Shown piece after piece: positions 18,505 through 25,918 of a DNA stretch of 64,000 nt. The notes beneath the pieces are model-generated. The model searched no databases, was not told the DNA's origin, and worked only from the letters and a program-made list of their open reading frames with translations. The DNA lies in the NCBI GenBank assembly GCA_016209035.1, contig JACQWX010000080.1, forward strand, positions 25,439-89,438, given 5' to 3'. Position 1 is the first letter of the stretch. Each line of letters starts with the position of its first letter. A program made the translations under genes and the position numbers. This stretch comes from Elusimicrobiota bacterium. GTDB taxonomy: Bacteria; Elusimicrobiota; Elusimicrobia; UBA1565; UBA9628.

Positions 18505-18978
18505 GTGCAGGAAGAAGGCCTCTTCCCCGATCACAACCTCGCCGAACCGTCCGAGAAGCTGATCCTGATGGTGGACGACGACGAGAGCCTCCTCGACCTG
18601 ATGGAGCACATCATCAAGCGCGAGGGCTTCCGGCCCGAGCGCGCGACCGACGGCAACGAGGCCATCCGCAAGGTCGAGGCCCTACCACCCGACCTCATCC
18701 TCCTGGATCTGATGCTGCCTGGGAAGGGCGGCTACGAGGTCATCCGGGAGCTGCAGGCCTCGGACGCGGCACGCATCCCCATCATCGTCATCACGGGCCG
18801 CTACATCGACCGCAAGAACATGGACATGGTGCGGGGCGAGCCCAATGTGCGGGAGTTCATGCAGAAGCCCCTGCGGCCCGCCGTGCTCGCTTCCGCCATC
18901 CACACCATCCTCCAGACCCGGCCCCCGGAGATCAACCGATCGGCGGAACGCGGTCCCTGGAGCGGACCTTCTTTGTGA
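18505..18978 (+). CDS. Single-domain response regulator, tandem partner
   Basis: 157 residues, GTG start right after the previous stop. Complete receiver: MVDDDESLLDLMEHI, DLILLDLMLPGKGGYEV, IVITGRY and FMQKPLRPA. It is clearly a duplicate of its neighbour (RxxDRKNMDMVRGEPNVREF versus SDRSTTDMIRQESNVREF). Both are orphans with no output domain, so they may act on a partner protein or in a phosphorelay. Confidence 0.88.
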   Translation: MQEEGLFPDHNLAEPSEKLILMVDDDESLLDLMEHIIKREGFRPERATDGNEAIRKVEALPPDLILLDLMLPGKGGYEVIRELQASDAARIPIIVITGRYIDRKNMDMVRGEPNVREFMQKPLRPAVLASAIHTILQTRPPEINRSAERGPWSGPSL

Positions 18979-19460
18979 AGTGCCCTGAGCCCCCGGATAC
19001 CCCCGCGGCGTGGCGCGGGGCCGCGCTCGGACTGCTCGCGTGCTGCGCCGCCGTCTACGCCGCCGCCGCCGCGGACCTTTGGCTGCGCGCCCGCTCGGCC
19101 TACCTCGAGGGCGAGAAGCACCTGGACTGGCACCGCGGGCCCCACTTGAAGGCCGCCCATTTCGACGAGGTCTTCTCCGGGAAGGCGGCCGTCCTGCGCG
19201 GGGAGCGCGAGGCGGGCTCGCTCACGGACGCCGCATACGAGGCCAAGCTCAAGCTCCTCAAGCTCGAGCGGGACCGCGCCGTGGAGGAGAGCTCGCTCAA
19301 GTACGCGCACGCGTGGTTCCAGACCGCGGTCGAGCTCTTCTCGCCGCCGGAGAGCAGGTGGGTGAAGCTCTCCCGGCTCAAGATGGCAGAGACGAGGGAG
19401 CTCTGGAAGGCCGAGCTTCGGGCCAAGAAGATCCCCTTCCAAGACTACATGCTGGAGTAG
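18975..19460 (+). CDS. Unknown protein with one N-terminal membrane helix
   Basis: 161 residues, GTG overlapping the previous stop (GTGA). One hydrophobic Ala-rich helix at about 14-35, then a mostly helical, charged region (AYEAKLKLLKLERDRAVEES) ending in QDYMLE. No family recognised. It sits between the response regulators and the M50-like gene, and the tight spacing suggests co-expression. Confidence 0.6.
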   Translation: MKCPEPPDTPAAWRGAALGLLACCAAVYAAAAADLWLRARSAYLEGEKHLDWHRGPHLKAAHFDEVFSGKAAVLRGEREAGSLTDAAYEAKLKLLKLERDRAVEESSLKYAHAWFQTAVELFSPPESRWVKLSRLKMAETRELWKAELRAKKIPFQDYMLE

Positions 19461-19466
19461 CGCCGC

Positions 19467-20186
19467 ATGCTGCGGCTGCTTCTCGGGATCGCTCTCGCGC
19501 CCAGCGCGGTGGTCCTCGTCGCCGCCTCCTTGCGCGTCCTATGGTCCCTCTCCGGGACCTCGCCCTCCGTCTACCCGTTCCTCTCGGGCTTCGCCCTGCC
19601 GGTGCTCTCGCGCCTGTTCCTGGACCTGCGCTCCTCCTGGCCGGGCAGGATGATCACGCGCTTCTACGTGCTGACGCACGAGTTGACCCATGCCCTGGCG
19701 ACCTGGATGGAGGGCGGCAAGGTCTTCGGCATCAAGGCCGGGGCGGACGGGGGGCACGTCGACGTCTCGCACGCGAGCGCCTTCGCGTCGCTGGCGCCCT
19801 ACTGCGTGCCCCTGTTGACGGTCTGCGTCGTGCTGGGCTACCGCGGCTGGGTATGGATGCGGGGAGGCTCCGGCGGGGAGGCTGTGTTCCTGTTCCTCAT
19901 GGGGGTGACCTTGTCCTTCCACCTCGTGGCCACCTTCGAATGCCTCTGGAGCTCCCGGCAGCCGGACCTTGACGCCGCGGGCGGGCTCGTGTTCTCGCTC
20001 GCGGTCATCGCGCTGGCCAACGGCCTGGTCTTCCTGGTCGTCCTCAAGGCTTTGTTCCCGAAGTCCGTCGCCCTCGTGGAGGTCCTGGTCCGGGCGTTCG
20101 ACGAGACCGCGGGGTTCTGGGGCTGGCTCGGCCGCGGGGCGCGGTCCTGGTGGTCTGCGAGCGGGGCCTCGGGAAGGACCCCATGA
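19467..20186 (+). CDS. M50-like membrane metallopeptidase
   Basis: 239 residues with about six hydrophobic segments. The zinc motif HELTH lies in YVLTHELTHALATWMEGG near residue 70. A later conserved stretch is DVSHASAFASLAPYCVPLL. The layout resembles M50-family intramembrane peptidases, but the second NPxDG-type motif is not evident, so activity is uncertain. The stop overlaps the ATG of GT39 paralogue 2 (ATGA). Confidence 0.6.
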   Translation: MLRLLLGIALAPSAVVLVAASLRVLWSLSGTSPSVYPFLSGFALPVLSRLFLDLRSSWPGRMITRFYVLTHELTHALATWMEGGKVFGIKAGADGGHVDVSHASAFASLAPYCVPLLTVCVVLGYRGWVWMRGGSGGEAVFLFLMGVTLSFHLVATFECLWSSRQPDLDAAGGLVFSLAVIALANGLVFLVVLKALFPKSVALVEVLVRAFDETAGFWGWLGRGARSWWSASGASGRTP

Positions 20187-21883
20187 AGTCAAGGGGTGCT
20201 TCCGAGGTCCTCGCGGTGCTGGGATTCACGCTGGCCTTGTCCCTCCCGTTCCTCGGCAAGCCCCTGCACAACGACGAGCCCGTCTTCGCGGCCGTCGGCC
20301 GGCACATCCTGAACGACCCGCTCCATCCGCTCGGGTTCGACTACTACTGGTTCGGCTCTACCCTCCCGATGAAGAGGATCAACACGACGCCTCCGGGGTT
20401 CCACTACCTCATGGCCCTGGACTGCTGGCTCTCGGGCGGGAGGGAATGGCTCATGCGGCTGGTGTTCCTGCCGTTCTCCTTGGCCGCGGCCTGGGCCCTC
20501 TACGGCCTGGCGTCCCGCTTCCTGGAAAGGCCGCTCTTGCCCGCCCTCATCGTGGTCGCGTGCCCGGCCTTCATCATCAACATGGGGCATCTGATGCCGG
20601 AGGCGCCTTCGGTGGCCCTGGGCCTGGCCGGGCTCTGGGCCGCCGTGAAGGGCGCTGACGCGGTCGCCCCTGCCCGTAGGGCAGGGACAGTCCCTTCCTG
20701 TGAGGAAGGGGAATGGGACGAGGGCGGGGGTCAGGATGACTCCCGGGCCTGCGGCCCAAGGGCCTGGTGGCTGGCGGCCGCGCTCCTGGGAGCCTCGGTC
20801 CTGTTCAAGTACAACGCCGCTCTCTTCATCCCCGCCGCGCTGTGCTACGCCGCCTCCAGGGCAGTCCCTCGCGCTCGTCTCGCCGCGTTCGCGGCGCTCG
20901 CAGCCGCCCCTGCCGGGCTGATTCTTGCCGGCGACCTGCTGGGCGACCGGGCGTTCGCGGCCCGGGCTTGGGAAGTGACGGCGCAATCAGCCTCGGGCTG
21001 GTGGTCTTCCCTGTCGCACAAGGCGCGCTCCTTCCTGGCTTTCACGGGAGGCTGCGCCCTGGTGACCGGGCTGTGGCCCTACCTCGCGGAGTACCGAAGA
21101 GGGCTACGCGCCTGGCACGGCCTAGCCGCTGCCGCGGTGGTCGCGCTGTTCCTGCCGGCCTGGGACTTGGCGCATGTGCGTCTCGTGGACCGGACGACAG
21201 GCATCGTCCTCTCGCTGGGGGCGAGTCTCGGGCTGGTCAGGGTGTTCCTGGGCAGGGGAGAGGTGCGGGGCTCTCGGTTGTGGCTGCCCTGGCTCGCGTC
21301 GGCCGCGGTCTTCCAGGCGTTCCTCTACTGGTCCGTGATGGCCAGGACCATCCTCCACATGACGGCGCCCATGGTCTTCGCCTTGGCCGCCGGCATGGAG
21401 GCTCTCTTGGGCGCTCGCGCCTCCAAGCGCCTTGCCTGGGCGAGCCTGTGCGTGGTGACCGCCTTGAGCCTGGCCCTGGCCTCGGTCGACTACCGCTACG
21501 CCACGGCGACCAAGTCCTTCGCCGAGGGAGTGGCGCGCACGCGCCTCGAGGCGGGCCGCACGGTCTACTTCACCGGAGCCATGGGACTGCAGTACTACCT
21601 GGAGAAGGCGGGGGCCAAGGGGCTCGAGGTCCTCCAGGGCGGCTGGGACCGCGTCCGGCCGGGCGAATCGGTGGTGGTCCTGAGGATCAATTCTGTTCGG
21701 TCCGCTCCATCCAAACCCCGCCTTGCCGATGAACACCGCCAGGTCCTGGACCATCCCATGCCGCTGCGGCTCATGAGCGGTTGGGAGGGGGAAGGCGGCT
21801 TCTACTCGAACCTCTCCGGGTTCCTGCCTTTCTCCATCAGCAGGGAATCCTTGGAGGAATTCTCCGTGGTGGAGATGCGGTGA
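20183..21883 (+). CDS. GT39-like membrane glycosyltransferase, paralogue 2
   Basis: 566 residues, start ATG 20183. The first loop has the acidic motif LHNDEPVFAAVGRHIL and TTPPGFHYL; the end reads GLQYYLEKAGAKGLEVLQGGWD. It is the same protein type as its neighbours at 15225 and 21880. Relative to both it has an extra hydrophilic segment of about 30 residues after LWAAVKGADAV. This segment coincides exactly with two back-to-back palindromes at 20668-20710. Confidence 0.8.
   Translation: MKSRGASEVLAVLGFTLALSLPFLGKPLHNDEPVFAAVGRHILNDPLHPLGFDYYWFGSTLPMKRINTTPPGFHYLMALDCWLSGGREWLMRLVFLPFSLAAAWALYGLASRFLERPLLPALIVVACPAFIINMGHLMPEAPSVALGLAGLWAAVKGADAVAPARRAGTVPSCEEGEWDEGGGQDDSRACGPRAWWLAAALLGASVLFKYNAALFIPAALCYAASRAVPRARLAAFAALAAAPAGLILAGDLLGDRAFAARAWEVTAQSASGWWSSLSHKARSFLAFTGGCALVTGLWPYLAEYRRGLRAWHGLAAAAVVALFLPAWDLAHVRLVDRTTGIVLSLGASLGLVRVFLGRGEVRGSRLWLPWLASAAVFQAFLYWSVMARTILHMTAPMVFALAAGMEALLGARASKRLAWASLCVVTALSLALASVDYRYATATKSFAEGVARTRLEAGRTVYFTGAMGLQYYLEKAGAKGLEVLQGGWDRVRPGESVVVLRINSVRSAPSKPRLADEHRQVLDHPMPLRLMSGWEGEGGFYSNLSGFLPFSISRESLEEFSVVEMR
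20668..20710. repeat. Two consecutive palindromes inside GT39 paralogue 2
   Basis: CCCTGCCC-GTA-GGGCAGGG (20668-20686) and CCCTTCCT-GTG-AGGAAGGG (20692-20710). Both have perfect 8-base arms and 3-base loops. They lie in a segment missing from the paralogues. Confidence 0.65.
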
Positions 21884-23502
21884 AGCGCGGGGAACTGGCC
21901 GCGGTCCTCTTGTTCGCCGCCATGACCGTGCTCCTCTTCATCGGCAAGGCGTACCACGCGGACGAGCCGCTGTATCTGCCGGCCGCCTGGCACATCCTCG
22001 AAGACCCCCTCCACCCCTTCGCTTTCGAGCTCAACTACTACGGCCGGAACGCTCCCTACAGGGAGATCAACAACACGCCGCCTCTCATCATGTATGTGAT
22101 GGCGGTGGGCCTCAAGGCGACGGGGGGCCGCGAATGGGGAATGCGGCTCTTCTTCCTGCCCTTCGACTTGGCCGCTGCGGCCGGCCTCTTCTTCCTGGCC
22201 GCCCGGTTCCTCTCCAAGCCTCTCCTGCCGGTCCTGATCGTGCTCGCGTCTCCCGCCTACTGGATCAACATGGCGCATCTCATGCCTGAGAAGCTGGTCC
22301 TGGCGTTCGGGCTCTGGGGCCTTTATGGGGTGGTCCGGTGGGTCGAGGATGGGTCCCCCCGCACCGGCGCCTGGTACTGGGCCTCGGCGGGCCTCATGGC
22401 CTTGGCCACCCTGTCGAAGTACAACGCCGGCGTCCTGCTGCTGGCCGGCGCGGGCTACGCGGTCTTGCGGGGCTCGCCTTGGCGGCGTGTCGCGGGGTGG
22501 TGCTGCCTGGGCCTCTCGGGCCTGGCTCTCTACTTCCTCGCGGACCTGACGTCCGGCGGCCGGGCGCCCGGCGCCGCCTGGCTGGTGACGAGGCAGGCCA
22601 TGGACCTGCCCACCTCGGCGTTGAGCCACAGACTGAGGTCGCTCCTCGCCTTCCTCGGGGGAGGGACGCTCGTCGCCGCCGCGTGGCCGTTCCTCGCGCA
22701 GCGTCCCAGCCCCAGGGTCCTCGCCCTCTTGGGGGCCGCGGTCTTGTTCCTGTTCTCGCCTTTCCTGGACATCGGCCCGGTGCGCGGGGTCGACCGCCTG
22801 ACCGGCATTCTCCTCTCCGTCGGGAGCCTCTGGCTGTTCAGGGTCATGCTGCGGCCGGTCCCCGGGGACCGGGCCCGACCCGGCCGGACGGGCCAGGCCC
22901 TCTGGCTTCCCTGGCTCCTGGCCGGCCTGGCCGGCGTCTTGCTCTATTGGTCCGTGATGGCGAGGACCGTGCTCCTCATGGTCCCGCCGGCCGTGTTCGC
23001 CTTGGCAACGGTCCTCGAGGGGCGCCTATCTCATAGGAGATACGCCGGGCTCTGTCTTGTGAGCCTGGTTGTCACGGTCCTGCTGGGAGTCTCTCTTGCG
23101 GCAGTGGATTACAGGTACGCGGCGAGCCAGCGCCAGGTCGCTTCCGAGGTCGCGGACCGCTACCTTGCGAAGGGCAGGAAGGCCTGGTGCGCGGGCCACT
23201 GGGGACTGCAGTACTACCTGGAGAGGGCCGGCGCGAGGACGCTCGATTCGTCTCGCGGCGGTTGGGACGAGGCGCGGCCGGGCGACATCGTCATCGTGCC
23301 CTCGGTCAACACGAACATCCTCCGGCCGAACCGCAGGGTCTTCGCGAACGTGACGCGGGTCGCGGTCTCCTCGCCCATCCCCCTGCGCCTGATCTGCGCT
23401 TCCCGGTGCGAGGGCGGGTTCTACTCGAACGTCATGGGCTTCCTGCCCTTCTCGCTGAGCCTCGATCCCGTCGACGCGCACGAGTTCGTTGAAGTCCTCT
23501 AA
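21880..23502 (+). CDS. GT39-like membrane glycosyltransferase, paralogue 3
   Basis: 540 residues, GTG start overlapping the previous stop (GTGA). It has the acidic motif YHADEPLYLPAAWHIL, NNTPPLIMY and GLQYYLERAGARTLDSS. It is the only one of the three without obvious palindromic insertions, so it shows the ancestral length. Three adjacent copies point to local duplication, perhaps for sequential or alternative sugar transfers to a cell-surface glycan. Confidence 0.8.
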   Translation: MKRGELAAVLLFAAMTVLLFIGKAYHADEPLYLPAAWHILEDPLHPFAFELNYYGRNAPYREINNTPPLIMYVMAVGLKATGGREWGMRLFFLPFDLAAAAGLFFLAARFLSKPLLPVLIVLASPAYWINMAHLMPEKLVLAFGLWGLYGVVRWVEDGSPRTGAWYWASAGLMALATLSKYNAGVLLLAGAGYAVLRGSPWRRVAGWCCLGLSGLALYFLADLTSGGRAPGAAWLVTRQAMDLPTSALSHRLRSLLAFLGGGTLVAAAWPFLAQRPSPRVLALLGAAVLFLFSPFLDIGPVRGVDRLTGILLSVGSLWLFRVMLRPVPGDRARPGRTGQALWLPWLLAGLAGVLLYWSVMARTVLLMVPPAVFALATVLEGRLSHRRYAGLCLVSLVVTVLLGVSLAAVDYRYAASQRQVASEVADRYLAKGRKAWCAGHWGLQYYLERAGARTLDSSRGGWDEARPGDIVIVPSVNTNILRPNRRVFANVTRVAVSSPIPLRLICASRCEGGFYSNVMGFLPFSLSLDPVDAHEFVEVL

Positions 23503-23873
23503 GCCGTATGGAGGTCGAGTACGAGTCTTAGGGCGGCCTCGACCTGACGCATTTTCTCCTCAGGCATGACTCCGGCCGCAACGGCCCGGCCCTCGGGATC
23601 AAGGAACCGCGACCGATCCAGGGACCTGAGCTGGAAGCAGAGGAAGACGGTGTCCAGGGGGAGCCCGGTCTCCGCGGCCGAGACCCGGACGTTCGTGGGA
23701 TAGTCTCGCGGGACATTGGCCGCATCCGTGCCCACCACCACGGTGACGACCAACGGCTGTCTATTGACGGCGTCCGAAGACACCACGAGGGCAGGTCGTT
23801 GCCCCGCTTGTTCCCTGCCCTTGACGGGATTGAGCCGGACCCGGTAAATACGGCCCCTACGGATGTAGTCCAT
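23499..23873 (-). CDS. MazF/PemK-type toxin (endoribonuclease)
   Basis: 124 residues of the CcdB/PemK fold: RRGRIYRVRLNPVKGREQ, then the signature QRPALVVSSDAVN and later TVFLCFQLRSLDRSR. MazF toxins cut mRNA at short motifs and are held inactive by a cognate antitoxin. It overlaps the antitoxin gene by 17 bases and converges on GT39 paralogue 3 with a 4-base overlap of stop regions. Confidence 0.88.
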   Translation of the reverse strand: MDYIRRGRIYRVRLNPVKGREQAGQRPALVVSSDAVNRQPLVVTVVVGTDAANVPRDYPTNVRVSAAETGLPLDTVFLCFQLRSLDRSRFLDPEGRAVAAGVMPEEKMRQVEAALRLVLDLHTA

Positions 23874-24141
23874 CGGATTCCGCTGCCTCGGCCTCGCGGT
23901 TGATCGCGCGGGATGCGCCGGAGATGGCCGGATCGGCCGCCATCCTCTCCATCTCTCTCTCGAACGCCCTCCTTTTGTAGGACTCGACGAGCTCCCGCAA
24001 AGCCACGGCCACGAGTTGGTTGAGGTTGGCCGCTGTTTCGAGCGGGACCAGGCGTCTGGCCTCCTCCACCACCTTCGCGGGGAGCAGGAAGCTCCTATGT
24101 ATGGTACGAGCGGCGCCCGATTTTGTTGCCTTGCCCCTCAT
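23857..24141 (-). CDS. Ribbon-helix-helix-like antitoxin for the MazF-type toxin
   Basis: 94 residues from ATG 24141. The N-terminal half reads as a ribbon-helix-helix (TIHRSFLLPAKVVEEARRLV then NLNQLVAVALRELVES), followed by a charged tail suited to toxin binding. It is not of the AbrB-type MazE family. The start is chosen because TATACT lies 6 bases upstream on this strand; an in-frame ATG at 24159 would lie before that box. Confidence 0.75.
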   Translation of the reverse strand: MRGKATKSGAARTIHRSFLLPAKVVEEARRLVPLETAANLNQLVAVALRELVESYKRRAFEREMERMAADPAISGASRAINREAEAAESDGLHP

Positions 24142-24147
24142 GCCTGT

Positions 24148-24153
24148 AGTATA
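24148..24153 (-). promoter_or_regulatory. -10 box of the toxin-antitoxin operon
   Basis: TATACT on the minus strand, 6 bases before the ATG. Confidence 0.5.
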
Positions 24154-24162
24154 ACACATATA

Positions 24163-24193
24163 AGGTTATCAAACAAGTGCTATCACATAACCT
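24163..24193. promoter_or_regulatory. Candidate operator upstream of the toxin-antitoxin operon
   Basis: AGGTTAT and ATAACCT arms are 17 bases apart, upstream of the -10 box, in an AT-rich divergent gap. A site for antitoxin autoregulation is an inference. Confidence 0.35.
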
Positions 24194-24238
24194 GTCTTTC
24201 TTGGGGCCTCGGCGCTCTTTTTTGTTATCATTGTTATC

Positions 24239-25918
24239 ATGGGTTGGCGCATCGGCATCGTCGTGGCGGCCGTTGCCGCGCACGTCTGTCTCGGCTGGGG
24301 GATGATCGAGGCCTCTGCCCCGACCTTCGACGAGCCGGTGCACTTGGCGGCCGGCTACCAAGGCCTCGTGGCCGGCTCTTTCAGGCTCAACGCGGCCGAC
24401 CACCCGCCGTTGGCCGAGATGTGGGGGGCGCTCCCGCTGCTGGCGCTCAAGCCCTCCGCCATGTTCCAGCATCCGGACCTCCTCGCCAGGCGGGTCTACA
24501 ATTTTTCGGACGCTTTCCTCTATAAGAACCGGCTGCCCGCGGAGAAGATGCTCGACACGGCCAGGCTGTGGTGTCTCGTGACCTGGGGGGCCGTCCTCGG
24601 TTGGGCGGTGATGAGCTGGGCCTGGCGGCTCTCGGGCCTCGCGGGGATGTCCTCCGCCGCTGTGCTCTACGCTTTCTGCCCGGTGCTGCTTTCGAACTCG
24701 GCCTTGGTCACGACCGACGCCGCTTCGGCAACGCTCTTCTTCCTGACCTTCTGGCTCCTGTCTCCGACGGCCGGGGGGTACCGGCCGCTCTGGCGCTGGG
24801 CGGCGGCAGGCGCCGGCATGGGGCTGGCGGTGGCCGCGAAATTCAACATGTTCATCCTGCCTCCCTTGGTCGGGGTCATGCTGGCCGCGGAACACCGCCT
24901 GGCGCGCGGGGACCCGCCTTCGGCGGGTGCCCGCCCTCCGGGCAGGTCGCGCCAGGTCCCATGGCCAGGCATCCTGGTCATGGCCGCGGCAGCCTGCTTC
25001 GCCTTGGCCCTGGTCTACCGGTTCAGCAGCGTCGGGCTCTATTGGGAAGGCCTCAGGGCGACCCTGTCCAGGCTCCATGAAGGGAGGTCGTCCTTCTTCC
25101 ACGGGAGGCATTCCACCGAGGGGTGGCTGGGATATTTCCCGGCCGTGCTCCTGGTGAAGACCCCCATCCCGCTCTTGGTGTCGGCGCTGCTGGGGCTGGG
25201 GCTTTGGCTGCGGTCCCCGGACATCGGCAGACTCTGGGCTTTCGGCCCCGCGGCGGCCTATTTCGCCGCCGCGCTCTTCTCCCGGACCCAGATCGGGATC
25301 CGGCATCTCCTGCCCGTCTTTCCGTTCCTGATCCTGATGGGGGCCGATGCCGCCGCGTGGGCATGGCGGCGGGGCGCCACCGTCCGATGGGTCGTGGCCG
25401 GGATGGGTCTGTGGCTCGGGGCTTCGGTCGGGCGCGCCCACCCGCATCACCTGGCGTACTTCAACGAGGCGGTCGGCGGGCCTTCCCAAGGATACCGTTG
25501 GTTCGTGGACTCCAATCTGGATTGGGGGCAGGGCTTGAAGGAGCTCGGCCGCATCCTCCGAGGCATGGGCGACCCGCCGATCTACCTCTGCTACTTCGGG
25601 GTGGCTGACCCGTCCTACTACGGCATCCGCTACTTCCCCCTGGCTTTCATCGACCATGTCGACCGGCGCGAGGGGGTCGTGGAGCCAGGTGAGGGCGACC
25701 AGGTCCTCCTTGCCGTGTCCGCGACCAACCTGCAGGCGACCTACTACGTCCGCAAAGACTTCTTCGCCTGGCTGGGGACCCGCGCGCCCGTCGCGGTCGC
25801 GGGGCGTTCGATCTTCCTCTACGACCTGACCGAGGATCCCGAGGGACGGCGGATGCTCGCCGCCATGCTCGAGGCTTCGGGGAACGCGGACGCCGGCCGT
25901 CGTCTGCTCTCGAGATGA
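24239..25918 (+). CDS. GT39-like membrane glycosyltransferase, divergent type
   Basis: 559 residues, about ten hydrophobic segments. It has the acidic motif ASAPTFDEPVHLAAGYQ and LNAADHPPLAEMW, closer to dolichyl-phosphate-mannose-protein mannosyltransferase-like proteins than the three paralogues at 15225-23502. Further features: a loop with GIRHLLPVFPFLI, then DSNLDWGQGLKELGR. Between two TM helices it has an extra ARGDPPSAGARPPGRSR segment made by two small palindromes (24912-24944). It overlaps the next gene as ATGA. Confidence 0.82.
   Translation: MGWRIGIVVAAVAAHVCLGWGMIEASAPTFDEPVHLAAGYQGLVAGSFRLNAADHPPLAEMWGALPLLALKPSAMFQHPDLLARRVYNFSDAFLYKNRLPAEKMLDTARLWCLVTWGAVLGWAVMSWAWRLSGLAGMSSAAVLYAFCPVLLSNSALVTTDAASATLFFLTFWLLSPTAGGYRPLWRWAAAGAGMGLAVAAKFNMFILPPLVGVMLAAEHRLARGDPPSAGARPPGRSRQVPWPGILVMAAAACFALALVYRFSSVGLYWEGLRATLSRLHEGRSSFFHGRHSTEGWLGYFPAVLLVKTPIPLLVSALLGLGLWLRSPDIGRLWAFGPAAAYFAAALFSRTQIGIRHLLPVFPFLILMGADAAAWAWRRGATVRWVVAGMGLWLGASVGRAHPHHLAYFNEAVGGPSQGYRWFVDSNLDWGQGLKELGRILRGMGDPPIYLCYFGVADPSYYGIRYFPLAFIDHVDRREGVVEPGEGDQVLLAVSATNLQATYYVRKDFFAWLGTRAPVAVAGRSIFLYDLTEDPEGRRMLAAMLEASGNADAGRRLLSR
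24912..24944. repeat. Pair of palindromes inside the divergent GT39 gene
   Basis: ACCCGCC-TTC-GGCGGGT (24912-24928) and TGCCCG-CCCTC-CGGGCA (24928-24944), giving a hydrophilic insertion between TM segments. Confidence 0.5.

Noticed and set aside
23499..24193. Toxin-antitoxin pair as sign of a prophage or integrated element
   Set aside because: No integrase, phage gene, tRNA end or direct repeats flank it, and base composition does not change except in the short promoter gap.
24225..24239. -10 box TTATCA before the GT39 gene at 24239
   Set aside because: It matches TATAAT poorly and the region is simply AT-rich, so it was not counted as a leaderless promoter.
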